Source of the DNA: Planktothrix rubescens CCAP 1459/22
GTDB lineage: Bacteria > Cyanobacteriota > Cyanobacteriia > Cyanobacteriales > Microcoleaceae
NCBI GenBank assembly: GCA_904830895.1
Contig: LR882961.1
Location: forward strand, 1 to 48,498
Length of the DNA: 48,498 nt
Direction: 5' to 3'
Below are positions 27,101 through 36,020 of this stretch, in pieces; position 1 is the stretch's first letter, and each line of letters begins with the position of its first letter. The translations under genes were made by a program, and so were the position numbers. The notes beneath the pieces are model-generated. The model was not told the DNA's origin, searched no databases, and worked only from the letters and a program-made list of their open reading frames with translations.

Positions 27101-27167
27101 GGGAAAAGTTAAGATTTATGATCAATTAGAGTTACCTTTAGGACAATTGAGTTTGGATTTTGAGTAA
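24120..27167 (+). CDS. DUF1156 DNA adenine-type methyltransferase with in-frame insertion
   Basis: 1015 aa. The N-terminal DUF1156 region (FEHGGNPFKGLHRWYSRKPL) is followed by SAM motif I FAGGGSIPFE at 112-121 and acidic SDLNP near 132. A zinc ribbon follows with CPNC at 198-201 and 361-364, and catalytic motif IV is DPPYY at 606-610, the form expected for amino-methyltransferases. Residues 263-341 are foreign: two kinds of translated REP palindromes and three copies of DDNDYKNNK lie between the two halves of the zinc ribbon, exactly 237 bp, so the frame survives. Methylation probably marks self DNA in the Hma-like system. The part from about 26030 to 26700 is more G+C-rich than the rest. Confidence 0.87.
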   Translation: MSQPPRPAVFIEKIMPVKLLNEQVYFEHGGNPFKGLHRWYSRKPLSFSRASVLASILPADIDIKEFELLLGLNPGVETKLYKTPPTSAIIKKVQDYCEQTWGTRTPTILDAFAGGGSIPFEAARYGLNVLASDLNPVAVVTMKAAMEYPLKFGPDLQEDIDKWVQWVGDEAEKRLAEFFPSLPGETVQNYLWAHTVVCPNCQSVVPLSPNWWLYKRPEKQNLHKWCAVKPIPNLEQKRVDFELIKGKKGKGSTIVYKPNQNPPAVRASRSLNTPNINANPDQISDSLKDDNDYKNNKDDNDYKNNKDDNDYNGVSEQDVRTAADNDDNKISERDVRTAADNIELEYDPDTTTTISRGVGKCPNCGNVIDDDVIKSQAQNGNFGYQLYAVAYKKGKGSLEFRIPESIDFDGIDKAENYINQKLLDFNSNDILPKVDIIFGEKTKELIRYGMDTWDKLFNPRQLLTLVTYVEIINEAKALIQVEYEWEKVEAVSTYLALVLDRCADKNCRLSYWQSSRAMAHAYSVQHALNLMWNYPEINGAGELWYWCADAFASDYKNLCSLFGTKPHSTGLSGIEKYDPKTIQINSASADSLYHISDHSVDAIITDPPYYSTIQYAELSDFFYVWQKRTLGNIFPDLFFNELTDKDREAVANPSRFRNMGENPEKLANQDYEAKMALAFGEYYRVLRPDGVMTVQFNHKDPGAWDVLAKSLIDAGFEITASWAVSTENPQNLHQAQKNSVSSTVLLVCRKRDPNAEQAWWDDLRREVANLVESRAPEFEANDITGIDLYLSAFGPALNVFSRSYPILDSSGEEVRPEQAFEAARKAIANYRFRKLVETDTAGFDALTQWYLLAWDAFAAREFPFDEARQLALAIGGFNVADLAKVHKLIDSASGTCKLLTPQQRFKKRAFSVNPSEFALTYLVDGLHAVIAIYEEEDVTSVRRFMEVTGLVSNDLFMRTIEVALKVIPRIGDEKKCLIEQKVLLDLWLAMDEIKGKVKIYDQLELPLGQLSLDFE
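24906..25142 (+). repeat. REP/minisatellite insertion inside the methyltransferase gene
   Basis: Left REP AGTGCGAGCG-TCC-CGCTCGCT (24911-24931), three 27-bp units (GGATGATAATGATTATAAG plus AATAATAA, about 24985-25055), then two inverted REPs (about 25060-25082 and 25109-25130) each followed by CGGCGGATAAT. Length 237 bp is a multiple of three and no frame contains a stop in the gene's sense. It translates to AVRASRSLN ... DDNDYKNNK x3 ... SERDVRTAADN. Confidence 0.85.
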
Positions 27168-27179
27168 GGTTAAAAACGT

Positions 27180-27491
27180 AGTGCGAGCGTCCTCGCTCGC
27201 TATAGCAGTACGTTTAATTCGCTCGCTAACCCATTCCTCATCATAGAATTAGGTAAAGTTTCTATAGAATTAGGGAAGGTTTTTATAGAATTAGGGAAGG
27301 TTTTTATAGAATTAGGGAAGGTTTTTATGGAATTAGGGAAGGTTTTTATGGAATTAGGGAAGGTTTTTATGGAATTAGGGAAGGTTTTTATGGAATTAGG
27401 GAAGGTTTTTATGGAATTAGGGAAGGTTTTTATGGAATTAGGGAAGGTTTTTATGGAATTAGGGATATTAGCGAACGGGGACGTTCGCACT
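27180..27491. repeat. REP pair C enclosing a 21-bp minisatellite
   Basis: REP 27180-27202 (AGTGCGAGCG-TCCT-CGCTCGCT) and inverted REP 27468-27491 enclose about ten copies of a 21-bp unit (GAATTAGGGAAGGTTTTTAT plus G or A) between about 27246 and 27466. Since 21 is divisible by three, several frames stay open and give NSIKTFP or MELGKVF heptads; these are not genes. The early units end in ATAG and the later ones in ATGG, so the array grew from one side. Confidence 0.88.
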
Positions 27492-27562
27492 GCTAGGATG
27501 ATGAATTTAATGGGTTAGAGAATGATAAAATTAAAAGATGTATTAATTTTATAAGATGATTC

Positions 27563-28012
27563 ATGGCTTATAAAAAACCTCGACCTCGTTTAGAAATTCC
27601 AGGGGGAATTTATTTTATTACATTCGCTACTTGGGAAAGATTAGAATTAACCCCAGAAGCTCGAAAAGTTGTTTTAGAAAGTTGCCTATTTTTTAATCAA
27701 CAAAGATATGAACTTTTTGCTGTTGTTATTATGCTAGATCATGTTCATTTATTAATCAAACCTTTTCCTAAACCAGAAGGACAATATTGGAAAATAGGCA
27801 TGATTTTAAAAACCATTAAAGGGTATAGTTCCCATAATATCCCAACTGTTATGAAACATATTGGTAAAATTTGGCAAGATGGACGTTATGATGAATTAAT
27901 TAGAAATTCAGAGCATTTTCGTCAAGTTTGGGAATATATTCGACAAAACCCCGTCAAAGCTGGATTATCAAATACTCCCGAAGATTACGAATTTTTATGG
28001 GAACAATTTTAA
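27563..28012 (+). CDS. REP-associated tyrosine transposase (RAYT)
   Basis: 149-aa Y1 transposase of the IS200-like RAYT group. The HUH motif is in MLDHVHLLIKP near residue 58 and the catalytic tyrosine lies in the C-terminal helix region (DGRYDELIRNSEHFRQVWEY, ending IRQNPVKAGL). The length is typical and the frame intact. It is flanked by REP pairs C (upstream) and D (downstream), as expected of a RAYT with its cognate REPs. Such enzymes nick and join single-stranded REP DNA and are the likely source of all REPs in this region. Confidence 0.9.
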   Translation: MAYKKPRPRLEIPGGIYFITFATWERLELTPEARKVVLESCLFFNQQRYELFAVVIMLDHVHLLIKPFPKPEGQYWKIGMILKTIKGYSSHNIPTVMKHIGKIWQDGRYDELIRNSEHFRQVWEYIRQNPVKAGLSNTPEDYEFLWEQF

Positions 28013-28112
28013 AACTCAACCGTAGCAATTGATTTAATAAAAAATAATATTATTATAAACTTATAATAAAGGCGAATGAGAATAGACTGAGATCAGTTTT
28101 TCATTCCTGAGA

Positions 28113-28214
28113 TCAGCGAACGGGGACGTTCGCACTACAAATAAATCTTTTATCGGTTAAAATGCGATCGCATTCTTAAAAGGAGAACAGCAGTGCGAGC
28201 GTCCTCGCTCGCTA
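28113..28214. repeat. REP pair D downstream of the RAYT gene
   Basis: Inverted REP at 28113-28136 (CAGCGAACG-GGGA-CGTTCGCACT) and direct REP at 28192-28214 lie tail to tail, the opposite order from pairs A and C. The 55-bp interior has no tandem repeat but contains a HIP1 octamer GCGATCGC at 28164. Confidence 0.8.
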
Positions 28215-28300
28215 ACCCATCAAATTTCCTCATCTAATTTAAAGCGATTTAAGTTAGAAAACTTGTGTTAAAATGAGATCTAACCTTATCTGGATAAACG

Positions 28301-28522
28301 ATGAGCCAAACACTTAATATCAGTGGGTTAAAACCTGAACAAATTGAACAAATTCAAGCCATCATTGAAGCCTTTAAAGCTAAAAATCAACTCGATAATT
28401 TAGCTAAATCCCAACCCAATCTCAATAATACTAACCCAGACCAGATCGATATTTTAACAGAAAATCCGCTCAAAGTTAATGGCTTTTTGAGACGTGAAGA
28501 AATTTATGAACGTCAATCATGA
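28301..28522 (+). CDS. Putative antitoxin of a PIN module
   Basis: 73-aa protein. The N-terminal helix (LNISGLKPEQIEQIQAIIEA) could dimerise or bind DNA, and the polar C-terminus ends in KVNGFLRREEIYERQS, a segment typical for toxin wrapping. It is 6 bp upstream of a PIN-domain gene. In related cyanobacterial loci such pairs are VapBC-like. DNA-binding fold not certain. Confidence 0.6.
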   Translation: MSQTLNISGLKPEQIEQIQAIIEAFKAKNQLDNLAKSQPNLNNTNPDQIDILTENPLKVNGFLRREEIYERQS

Positions 28523-28528
28523 GGTAAA

Positions 28529-28952
28529 ATGCAACTTAACTTTATTGATACTAATATTTGGCTTTATCGGTTGTTTGATGACCAACGGATAGAAGCTCAA
28601 GAAAGAGAAAGAAAGCAAAATATTGCTATTTCTATTACAAACCAATCTAACCTTATGATTAGTACCCAGGTCATTAATGAGATTTCGGTCAATTTAATTA
28701 AAAAAGCTAAGTTTGATGAAAATCAATTAAAGCGGTTATTCAATCTCTTTATAATCGCTGCCAAGTTTTAGAATTTAGCTTAACTATTCTGGAATCTGCG
28801 TCTGATTTACGTCTGAATTATAACCTTTCATTTTGGGATAGTTTAATTGTTGCTAGTGCTTTATCCGGGGGTGGAAACACTTTGTATTCAGAAGATATGC
28901 AAAATGGTTTAATCATTTCTCAACAACTCACGATTATTAATCCATTCGCTTG
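28529..28952 (+). pseudogene. PIN-domain ribonuclease toxin, frameshifted
   Basis: The first frame gives MQLNFIDTNIWLYRLF, with the first PIN aspartate in FIDTN, and runs to a stop at 28771. The true continuation is in another frame from about 28730: IQSLYNRCQVLEFSL, then LNYNLSFWDSLIVASALSGG and LYSEDMQNG, which carry the remaining acidic residues (WDSLI, SEDMQ). It ends at 28952. One single-base indel near 28725-28745 separates the halves. The toxin is probably inactive, which would leave the antitoxin without a partner. Confidence 0.75.
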
Positions 28953-29024
28953 AAGTTGTAGTAATCCATTTAGAATTATTAAATTAAAAATCATCAGTTA
29001 ATATTACTGTTGCGGGACATATCA

Positions 29025-32000
29025 ATGCAAATTGCTTCCACCTTTCAAAACCGTTCATGGTTAATAAGCTATTCTAGTAATGAAAATAACCCCATTGCGG
29101 ACTTTTATATTCCCGCCCTAGAATGCGCTATCCAATATGACCGTAAATCAGGATTTTTTAATAGCGCAATCTTGAGTAAAGTTGCACGGGGACTGGGGGC
29201 AATGCTTTATAACCAAGGGAAAATTCGCTTAATTATGGGCTGTCAATTTTCCCCCCAAGATTTAGATGCTATTCAACAAGGTTACGCCCTCCGAGATGCC
29301 TTAACATTCCGCTTAGAAACCGAATTAACTCATCCTGAAACCTTTGTTCAACTCCAACATTTTGAAATCCTCAGTTGGTTAATTGCCCATCAATATTTAG
29401 AAATAAAAATTGCCATTCCCTTAAAATCCAACGGACTCCCAGAAGAAGCTAAAACTCAACTTGATTATCACCATATTTTTCATGAAAAAGTTGGGATATT
29501 TACCGATAAACAAGGAGATATTATTGCCTTTAGTGGGTCAAATAATGAATCTTTAAGCGGTTGGGAAAGTAATATTGAATCCTTTCATATTTATTGTTCT
29601 TGGGAAGGGGGGCGAGAATTAGAACGAGTTCAAGAAGAACAATTTAGATTTGAACAACTGTGGCATCAATTAAGCCCGAATGTTCGTGTCTTTGATATTC
29701 CAGAAGCCGTTGAGCAAAAATTACTTCAATACACCCCAACTACCCGCCCCAGTTGGAATCAACAAACCGAATTTGATACCCGACCTATTCCACAAAATCA
29801 TCAAATTCCAGCAGTGGGAGCGTCTCGCTCCCTAAATAAATAAAAATCATGATCCTATAAATACATAAAAACAATGCTCCTATCAATGAATTAAATCCTG
29901 ATTCTATCAATGAATTAAATCCTGATTCTATCAATGAATTAAATCCTGATTATAATGATAAAAACAATGATTTTATAAATGATAAAAAAGTTGAATTGGA
30001 AAATATTAGCGAACGTCCCGTTCGCACCTGCTTTAAATTTAAAAGAAGAAAAAGAAGCCTTTGAAATTCTATTTAATTTACATCAAACATCCCGGTTGTT
30101 TTAGATTATTGTTTAAAATCCATTCCCATTTTCCCCCTGGCCCCCATCAAATTAAAATTCTCCGTCGCGTTGCCCCAAACCTTTCCTAAAAGTTTCCTCA
30201 TTGCCGATGAAGTCGGGTTAGGAAAAACCATTGAAACCGGATTAATTTTAAGATATTTATTAATTAGTCCAAAAAGCCAAACGGATTTTAATTTTAGCCC
30301 CCGCCAGTATTCAACCCCAATGGCATGAAGAACTTCGCGAAAAATTTAATCTGCATTTCTGGAGTTATAGCAAAGGCGAACTGATACCCCCAAAAATGCC
30401 CCTTTAACTCCCAGTAACCAACCCTCAACTAATATTTGGAACTCTCAAAACTTAATTTTAGCGTCTTCCCATTTAGTCCCGTCGGTCTGACCGAATGCAG
30501 GAATTATTAGAAGCCGAACCTTGGGATTTAATTGTTTTAGATGAAGCCCATCCATGCCCGTCGCAAAAGCCCTCAAAACCGCAAAGAAACCCCTAATTCT
30601 CTGCTTCAGTTAATGCAAAAATTACGAGATAGAACCAAATCTTTAATGTTATTATCGGCAACCCCGATGCAAATTGACACGATTGAAATTTTTGATTTAC
30701 TCCATCTCTTAGGATTAAAAGGACATTGGCAATATGGGGATAATTTCTGTAATTTATTTTAGCACATTATCAGAAACACCCAACAAAAATATTTTAGACT
30801 TTTGGCAACAAATGGCCGTTGATTATTTAAAACAAGGGGGGTCTCCTTGTCCGCAATTCCAACAGTATTTAGAAACAAAACATCGTTTCTCGCTTATGAA
30901 CTAGAAGATGTTTGGCAAAAAGGGATAAAATTGATTAACCCTAAACACTATTTAGATTAATCCCAACTTTATCAATACTTCTAAACACTATTTAACCGTT
31001 AATACCCCCCTCAAAGATTTAATGTTTCGTCCATACCCGTGATACCCTCCGCCAAGTATTATCGTCGCGGGATTTTAGACCAAGATATTGCCCAACGCCT
31101 CGTTCAAGGATAACGCCATTACCTTAGAAAAAATCGAGAAATCCCCCTTTATCGCGCTGTGAGTGAGTATGTTCGTCATTTCTATATATTTAGCCCAAAA
31201 AGAAAATCAAAAAGCTCTGGGTTTATTATGACCCTCTACCGTAAACGCCTCACCAGTTCCTTTTATGCCATTCGAGAATCCCTACAAAGACGCTTAGACG
31301 GGATTAATATTACCCCGGATGATTTAGGGGATTTAGACGACGCAGACGACCCATTATCGAGGGATTAGAACCTGATCTTATTCCGGCTGACCCCGAAGAA
31401 ATTGCCTATTTACAAGATTTTATTACAGCAATTTGATCATACCGGAGAAGATAGTAAACTTTCCCATTGTATTAATATATTGGCGACAGGAATTAAGTCA
31501 ACGGGGAAAGCGCGGATTATTTTTACTCAATATACCGACACAATGGATTATCTCCGACAAACATTACAACAATTATATGGATCTCAAATTGCCTGTTATT
31601 CCAGGACGGGGTGGGGAACTGTATCAAAATTCAAACTGGAAAATTGTACCCCAAAGAACAAATTAAACACCAGTTTCGGGCGGGAGAAATTAAAGTTTTA
31701 TTGTGTACCGAGTCGGCATCAGAAGGATTAAATTTACAAACCTGTGGGGTGTTAATTAATTATGATATGCCTTGGAACCCGATGCGAGTGGAACAGCGAA
31801 TTGGACGCTTAGACCGCATTGGTCAACGTTATCAAACCGTGAGAATTCATAACTTTTATTATGATGGAACTGTTGAGGCAAAAGTGTATCGAAAACTCAG
31901 GGATAGAATTGATGCCTTTCAAACGGTTGTCGGAAATTTACAACCAATATTAGCGCAAGTTCCTACTTTTATTGAAAAAGCGGTTATGAGTGCTGACCCG

Positions 32001-32324
32001 GAAGAAGAAGGGGTACTGTTAGCGGATTTTGAACAAGTCTTAGAAACTCCTCCCTTGCGTCCTTCTTTAGATGAAATGGTGGCAATGGATGTAGAAGCCG
32101 ATTTATTAGAAATTCGTCAGCCCTTACCTTCAACACCCTTGACTGCTGAAAGTTTAGAAGAACTGTTGACGCGATCGCAAATTCTTAAAACTTTGGGATT
32201 TTATTTTGAAAAACGAGAACCGAAAATTTGGAAACTAAGGTTTAAAAATCAAACCTATTCGGTAACATTTTACCCGGAAATCTTTGATGAACAGCCCTCC
32301 CCTTCAATTTATGAGTTTTGGTAA
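29025..32324 (+). pseudogene. PLD-nuclease/SNF2 helicase of the Hma-like system, broken
   Basis: The first part (29025-29843) is intact: a PLD-like domain with HEKVGIFTDKQGDIIAFSGS (HxK plus GSxN). It is then hit by a REP insertion and ends in translated REP (AVGASRSLNK). Helicase motifs reappear in changing frames: motif I ADEVGLGKTIETG near 30205, DEAH near 30540, LLSATPMQ near 30655, IIFTQYTDTMDYLRQ near 31520, and motifs V-VI ASEGLNLQT and QRIGRLDRIGQ near 31715-31825. The last frame (31611-32324) reaches the natural C-terminus. At least seven indels are needed. Neighbouring long genes are intact, so real decay is more likely than poor sequence. Confidence 0.85.
29813..30027. repeat. REP pair E with 24-bp minisatellite inside the helicase gene
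   Basis: REP 29813-29835 (AGTGGGAGCG-TCT-CGCTCCCT, a compensated variant that keeps the stem) and inverted REP 30006-30027 (TAGCGAACG-TCC-CGTTCGCAC) enclose three copies of TCTATCAATGAATTAAATCC plus TGAT around 29880-29955. The pair introduces stops in the helicase frame, unlike the in-frame pair in the methyltransferase. Confidence 0.8.
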
Positions 32325-32387
32325 TCCCTTGTTGGAATTTATTTTTCTGCAATTAGAATCATTGTTTGGTGAAACATTTCTGTGAAA

Positions 32388-34061
32388 TTAATCTAAATAT
32401 AAACAGAATAGATAATTCAACTCACACATAAACTCAGGACAAAGGTTGATAAATTTCTCTAGACCTACACGGTCGTCCGATTTTACATAAGCTACTAAAC
32501 CGTCCTCTATCTCTTCTATACTCCTCCTGTCTATGATCTCTCCAGCCGTTAAGAAATAAACGTCTGATGAATATTCAAACCCCATTGAATTCATGATCAA
32601 AAATTCTGTTAACCCGGCAAAAGGACTTAGGCCAGTCTGAAATGTAGTAAAGTATAAAAAAAGATCATCTATTTGAGATTCTTCTAACAACTGCTGAACA
32701 TTTTTTCTTGTGCCATTCCACTTAATTTTACCAACATAAACTTCAGAAGTATTGTCGGGATCATCAAAGTGAATTTGAAGAATATAGTTTGGCATAAACA
32801 AAAGAGGATTGCTTGCGTCAAACTTTCTGTAGTTGTACATATAGTATAAAGTTTTTAATAAACCTTCTCCTGAATTATATATATCGATAAATAGCTCGTA
32901 TTCCTTGCCACTCATTTTCATTTTCAATTCAGAAAAAATAAATTTGAGATGATTAAGCCAAGTATTATCAAGCTCACAGCCGTACAAATATTGGTAAGAG
33001 TTCTCTTCAATTTCCGAAAGGCGAAGTTTAAATTTTGAATTAGAGTAATTGTGATACTGTGTAAATCCTTTACCCTTAGTTCCTTTTATTTCTGATAGTA
33101 AGATACTGTCTCTTGCAAGTCTCGGATCATCAAAAAATATACCTTCACGGGCAATGCTACTAATTTTCCATTCTTTGGCTTCTATTAGGGATAAGAATTG
33201 ATCAGGATAACTCGCTTCTAAAGTATCATAATTGTTAGGTCTAATATGGCTTAGGATTGCCTGTTCAAGTAAATGCAATAGCTCAGATTCATCTTCCAAA
33301 AATTCTTCGGCTTCTTCTATATCATCTTCCTGCTCTAAACTTAAAAGAATGCTTTTTAGTTTTATTTTTTCATATCTCTGAAAAGCAAAATAAATACCAT
33401 GTGGATATATAATGTTTTTCTTATCTCCTAAATAACTCATTTCTAATAATACAAAATCTTCTATTCCTATACGTTTAATTGTTTCCCTTAATTGCTCTAA
33501 CTCTTGATGTATACAATCGTTGTTTTCATATAAAAATATCATGTGATTGTGGGAAATATTTCTAGGTAATACCTCTTCTAAAGGTTTAACAAATTCCTTC
33601 TTAATAGGCTTATTTGTTGAGTCAATTTGAATCTTAAATCCTTCCAAATGATATGGAATTATTTTATGCAATTCTGAGAAGGTAACTATTAGTTCATCCC
33701 AATCTGTTGAGACTATACAAATTCTAATTTCAGTCTCTTTGACTTTCAGTTGCTGTTTAAGCAAGCCTGCGTACTTAAGAATTTCGTGAATAGCCTCTCT
33801 AGCTGTCTGATTAGATCTCTTGATCTCTATAATTACGAAGTGCTGGTAAGAATCTTCAGCCAGGATATCAATAAAACCTTTTGTTCCAAATGAGTTCTTA
33901 AGAGGAAACTCCTTTTTGATTAATATAAAGTCCTTTGAAAGGAAGGTTAAGTCTGAGGCAAGAAAATCTCTAATCTGCGCTTCTACTTGGCTCATCTGCT
34001 CATTACTCTTTAGTGGAAACTTGGAACAGCAATCATTCACTATTATAAGCTCACTGTCCAA
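32388..34061 (-). CDS. NucS/DUF91-like nuclease-domain protein
   Basis: 557 aa. Residues 28-110 form a PD-(D/E)XK nuclease of the NucS C-terminal (DUF91) pattern: GTKGFIDILAED with D65, FVIIEIKR with E79 and K81, then TAREAIHEILKYAGLLK. The remaining 440 residues are unassigned, with an acidic stretch around DDIEEAEEFLEDESELL. It is convergent with the broken helicase and may be an extra defence nuclease in the island. The gene is A+T-rich and intact. Family of the C-terminal part unknown. Confidence 0.65.
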   Translation of the reverse strand: MDSELIIVNDCCSKFPLKSNEQMSQVEAQIRDFLASDLTFLSKDFILIKKEFPLKNSFGTKGFIDILAEDSYQHFVIIEIKRSNQTAREAIHEILKYAGLLKQQLKVKETEIRICIVSTDWDELIVTFSELHKIIPYHLEGFKIQIDSTNKPIKKEFVKPLEEVLPRNISHNHMIFLYENNDCIHQELEQLRETIKRIGIEDFVLLEMSYLGDKKNIIYPHGIYFAFQRYEKIKLKSILLSLEQEDDIEEAEEFLEDESELLHLLEQAILSHIRPNNYDTLEASYPDQFLSLIEAKEWKISSIAREGIFFDDPRLARDSILLSEIKGTKGKGFTQYHNYSNSKFKLRLSEIEENSYQYLYGCELDNTWLNHLKFIFSELKMKMSGKEYELFIDIYNSGEGLLKTLYYMYNYRKFDASNPLLFMPNYILQIHFDDPDNTSEVYVGKIKWNGTRKNVQQLLEESQIDDLFLYFTTFQTGLSPFAGLTEFLIMNSMGFEYSSDVYFLTAGEIIDRRSIEEIEDGLVAYVKSDDRVGLEKFINLCPEFMCELNYLFCLYLD

Positions 34062-34127
34062 AACCTATGCTGTAATTTGGTTTTAGCCAAGCGCGTAAGT
34101 TTCTGCACGATTGCTACTCAAACCTTT

Positions 34128-34430
34128 CTACTCAGATGCAGCTTCCTGGGGGTCTTTCGGTTTTTTCTCAAACACTTGAATTGCGGGGTCAGCCAAGACA
34201 AAGCCATCGGGAGTAGCTTCTCCCAGCTTCCCAGCAATCGCCGCCACCCACATCGGATAATTCGCTTGCGCTTCCTCTAGTTTTTTGAACATTTTCGGCT
34301 TCACTGTGAGCGTGAAGATTCTGCCATCACAGTCAACAGTAAATTGCTTCCAGTTATTCTCAACGGTCTGAACATCCGTTGGAAATTCTGTAATTTTAAG
34401 GGTTAATTCCAGCTTCCCTGTAACTGCCAT
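34128..34430 (-). CDS. FinO-like small protein
   Basis: 100 aa. MAVTGKLELTLKITEFPTDV, then VKPKMFKKLEEAQANYPMWV and AAIAGKLGEATPDGFVLADP, match what I recall of cyanobacterial proteins annotated as fertility-inhibition FinO-like. In proteobacteria FinO/ProQ proteins bind RNA hairpins and control plasmid transfer; whether this family shares that activity is not shown. The C-terminus is charged (EKKPKDPQEA). Short direct repeats (GCGTAAGTTTCTG at 34092 and 34500) lie on both sides. Confidence 0.5.
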   Translation of the reverse strand: MAVTGKLELTLKITEFPTDVQTVENNWKQFTVDCDGRIFTLTVKPKMFKKLEEAQANYPMWVAAIAGKLGEATPDGFVLADPAIQVFEKKPKDPQEAASE

Positions 34431-34875
34431 ATCTTAAGATGATCAACACCATCCCGATTGTAAACCCAAACGTGAGTAACGCTTTCCATTAATTCCTTAG
34501 CGTAAGTTTCTGTTCGACTGCTCACTTCACCCCGTTGACATTATTGCAGTTACGGCTCGTCGCTACAGCCATAAAGCTGTTTCAGAGGAAAGTTTGCAAA
34601 GACACGCCTCCATATGTTATAATTGCTGATTATTCGGCAATGACAATAAGTGACCGGAATACGGGACGTCATGCTACATAACAGTTTTCAAGTCAGTAAG
34701 GTACAGCATTTAGCGGAAAAGGGAAAGGGAAAGAGGGAACAGAAAAATCGTGTACCTCACCCGGACACAAACTGCTATAGCTGGGACAGATAAATGCTAC
34801 AAAGAGAGATTTTAAAGCGCGCCAACGCTCTCTGAGGAACCCGTCAAAATCAAATAGACTCAAGGACATTGAAGT
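34431..34875. other. Gene-free region
   Basis: 445 bp without a supported gene. It contains a second copy of GCGTAAGTTTCTG near 34500 and a TATAAT-like box near 34617. It is the boundary between the defence island and the biosynthetic cluster and should hold the promoter of the dioxygenase at 34876. No strong hairpin found. Confidence 0.4.
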
Positions 34876-35763
34876 ATGAAACCAATCCCAGCACAGGCAA
34901 TTACTGTAAACTCATCTCTTGAAGTTAAAACAACTTCACACTCAAAAGAATCATTTCTACCTACCTTTAATGAAAAAGGTTATTATCTGCTTCCCGGTAT
35001 TCTAAGTCCAGAGAGAGTATTAGAAATTCGGAAATTTTTAGAAGAAAAGTTTAATGAAAAGTTTCAGGACGAAGACCTGATACGCGATGACACTATTCCC
35101 GATCACTTATGTCTATATCCCGAGCTAATTGATACATTTATTAACGATCAATTGCTTGAAGTCATAAAATCCATAGTTGGTGATGATTTTGTTTTATTAT
35201 CAGTGTCATGCATCAGAAATAGTTTTAAAGTCCTTCATACCGACTTGACCACAGCGGAAGGCGTGGGGGCCCAGTTTTTTTTGAGACCGGATTTCAACGC
35301 GATTACAATTGGAATTTACCTCCAGGATTGCAACGATGAAGGAGGAGGTTTATTTGTGGTACCGGGAAGCCATAAAAAAAGAGATCCCCTTGTAAAGCAA
35401 CGACAGCTTGCCAAAGGCATTGGTGTGCCGGTATTTGCAAAAATTATGCGTAAAATGACTGGCGGGAGATTCCCTAAATATGAAGACTATTCCATCTTTG
35501 AAAAAGAAGGAATTAACCTTCCGAGCAAGGCGGGAGATGCTGTTGTTTTTGATATGCGTATTTTACATCGAGGCTCTAAAGCGGTCGCGAAGAGAGAAAC
35601 AACAAAATTTGCACTGTTTTACCACATTTCTGCATCTGGGCAGAGCTGTGATGAGCATATAGAATTCCTTTTCTCCGAGCATGGTCATCCATATCTAAGA
35701 GAGCCAAGAAATCCTGAAATCATCAAAAAAGCAGCTCAAAATGCGGGATTTACAGCTATTTAG
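34876..35763 (+). CDS. PhyH-family Fe(II)/2-oxoglutarate dioxygenase
   Basis: 295 aa of the phytanoyl-CoA dioxygenase family. The iron ligands are H121 and D123 (LHTDLT) and the distal H231 (ILHRGS), with the substrate loop GLFVVPGSHKKRD near 158-170. All three ligands are present, so hydroxylase or related oxidative activity is expected. Less G+C-rich than the downstream genes of the cluster. Substrate unknown; neighbours suggest an amino-acid or amino-alcohol-type small molecule. Confidence 0.82.
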   Translation: MKPIPAQAITVNSSLEVKTTSHSKESFLPTFNEKGYYLLPGILSPERVLEIRKFLEEKFNEKFQDEDLIRDDTIPDHLCLYPELIDTFINDQLLEVIKSIVGDDFVLLSVSCIRNSFKVLHTDLTTAEGVGAQFFLRPDFNAITIGIYLQDCNDEGGGLFVVPGSHKKRDPLVKQRQLAKGIGVPVFAKIMRKMTGGRFPKYEDYSIFEKEGINLPSKAGDAVVFDMRILHRGSKAVAKRETTKFALFYHISASGQSCDEHIEFLFSEHGHPYLREPRNPEIIKKAAQNAGFTAI

Positions 35764-36020
35764 ATTATCCCCGTATGGGCGTGGATCAGAGCATTCTCAA
35801 TGAGAACCTTGCATCAGCGAAAGACGTGACTTGATGTTAGGGTTGGCAGAGATAAGTTCTAGGAAACAGAATTCAGAAGTTTGCCAACACTTTCTTATAA
35901 ATTATTTTTAAAGAACTATGATAAAAAACTGTCTTTCAATGTTTCATCTGAAAAGTAGCAACTGATCCAATTGTTGGTGTATGATATAAGATTAACAAAA
36001 GTGTAAGGGAATACTTTCGT

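Noticed and set aside
27246-27466. Possible CRISPR array
   Set aside because: Units are directly adjacent with no spacers; it is a minisatellite.
27200-27490. Frames encoding NSIKTFP or MELGKVF heptad repeats
   Set aside because: They exist only because the 21-bp minisatellite keeps several frames open; no start signal.
30028-31610. Several separate small genes in the helicase region
   Set aside because: Their products are consecutive pieces of one SNF2 helicase in different frames; treated as one pseudogene. Sequencing error is not fully excluded.
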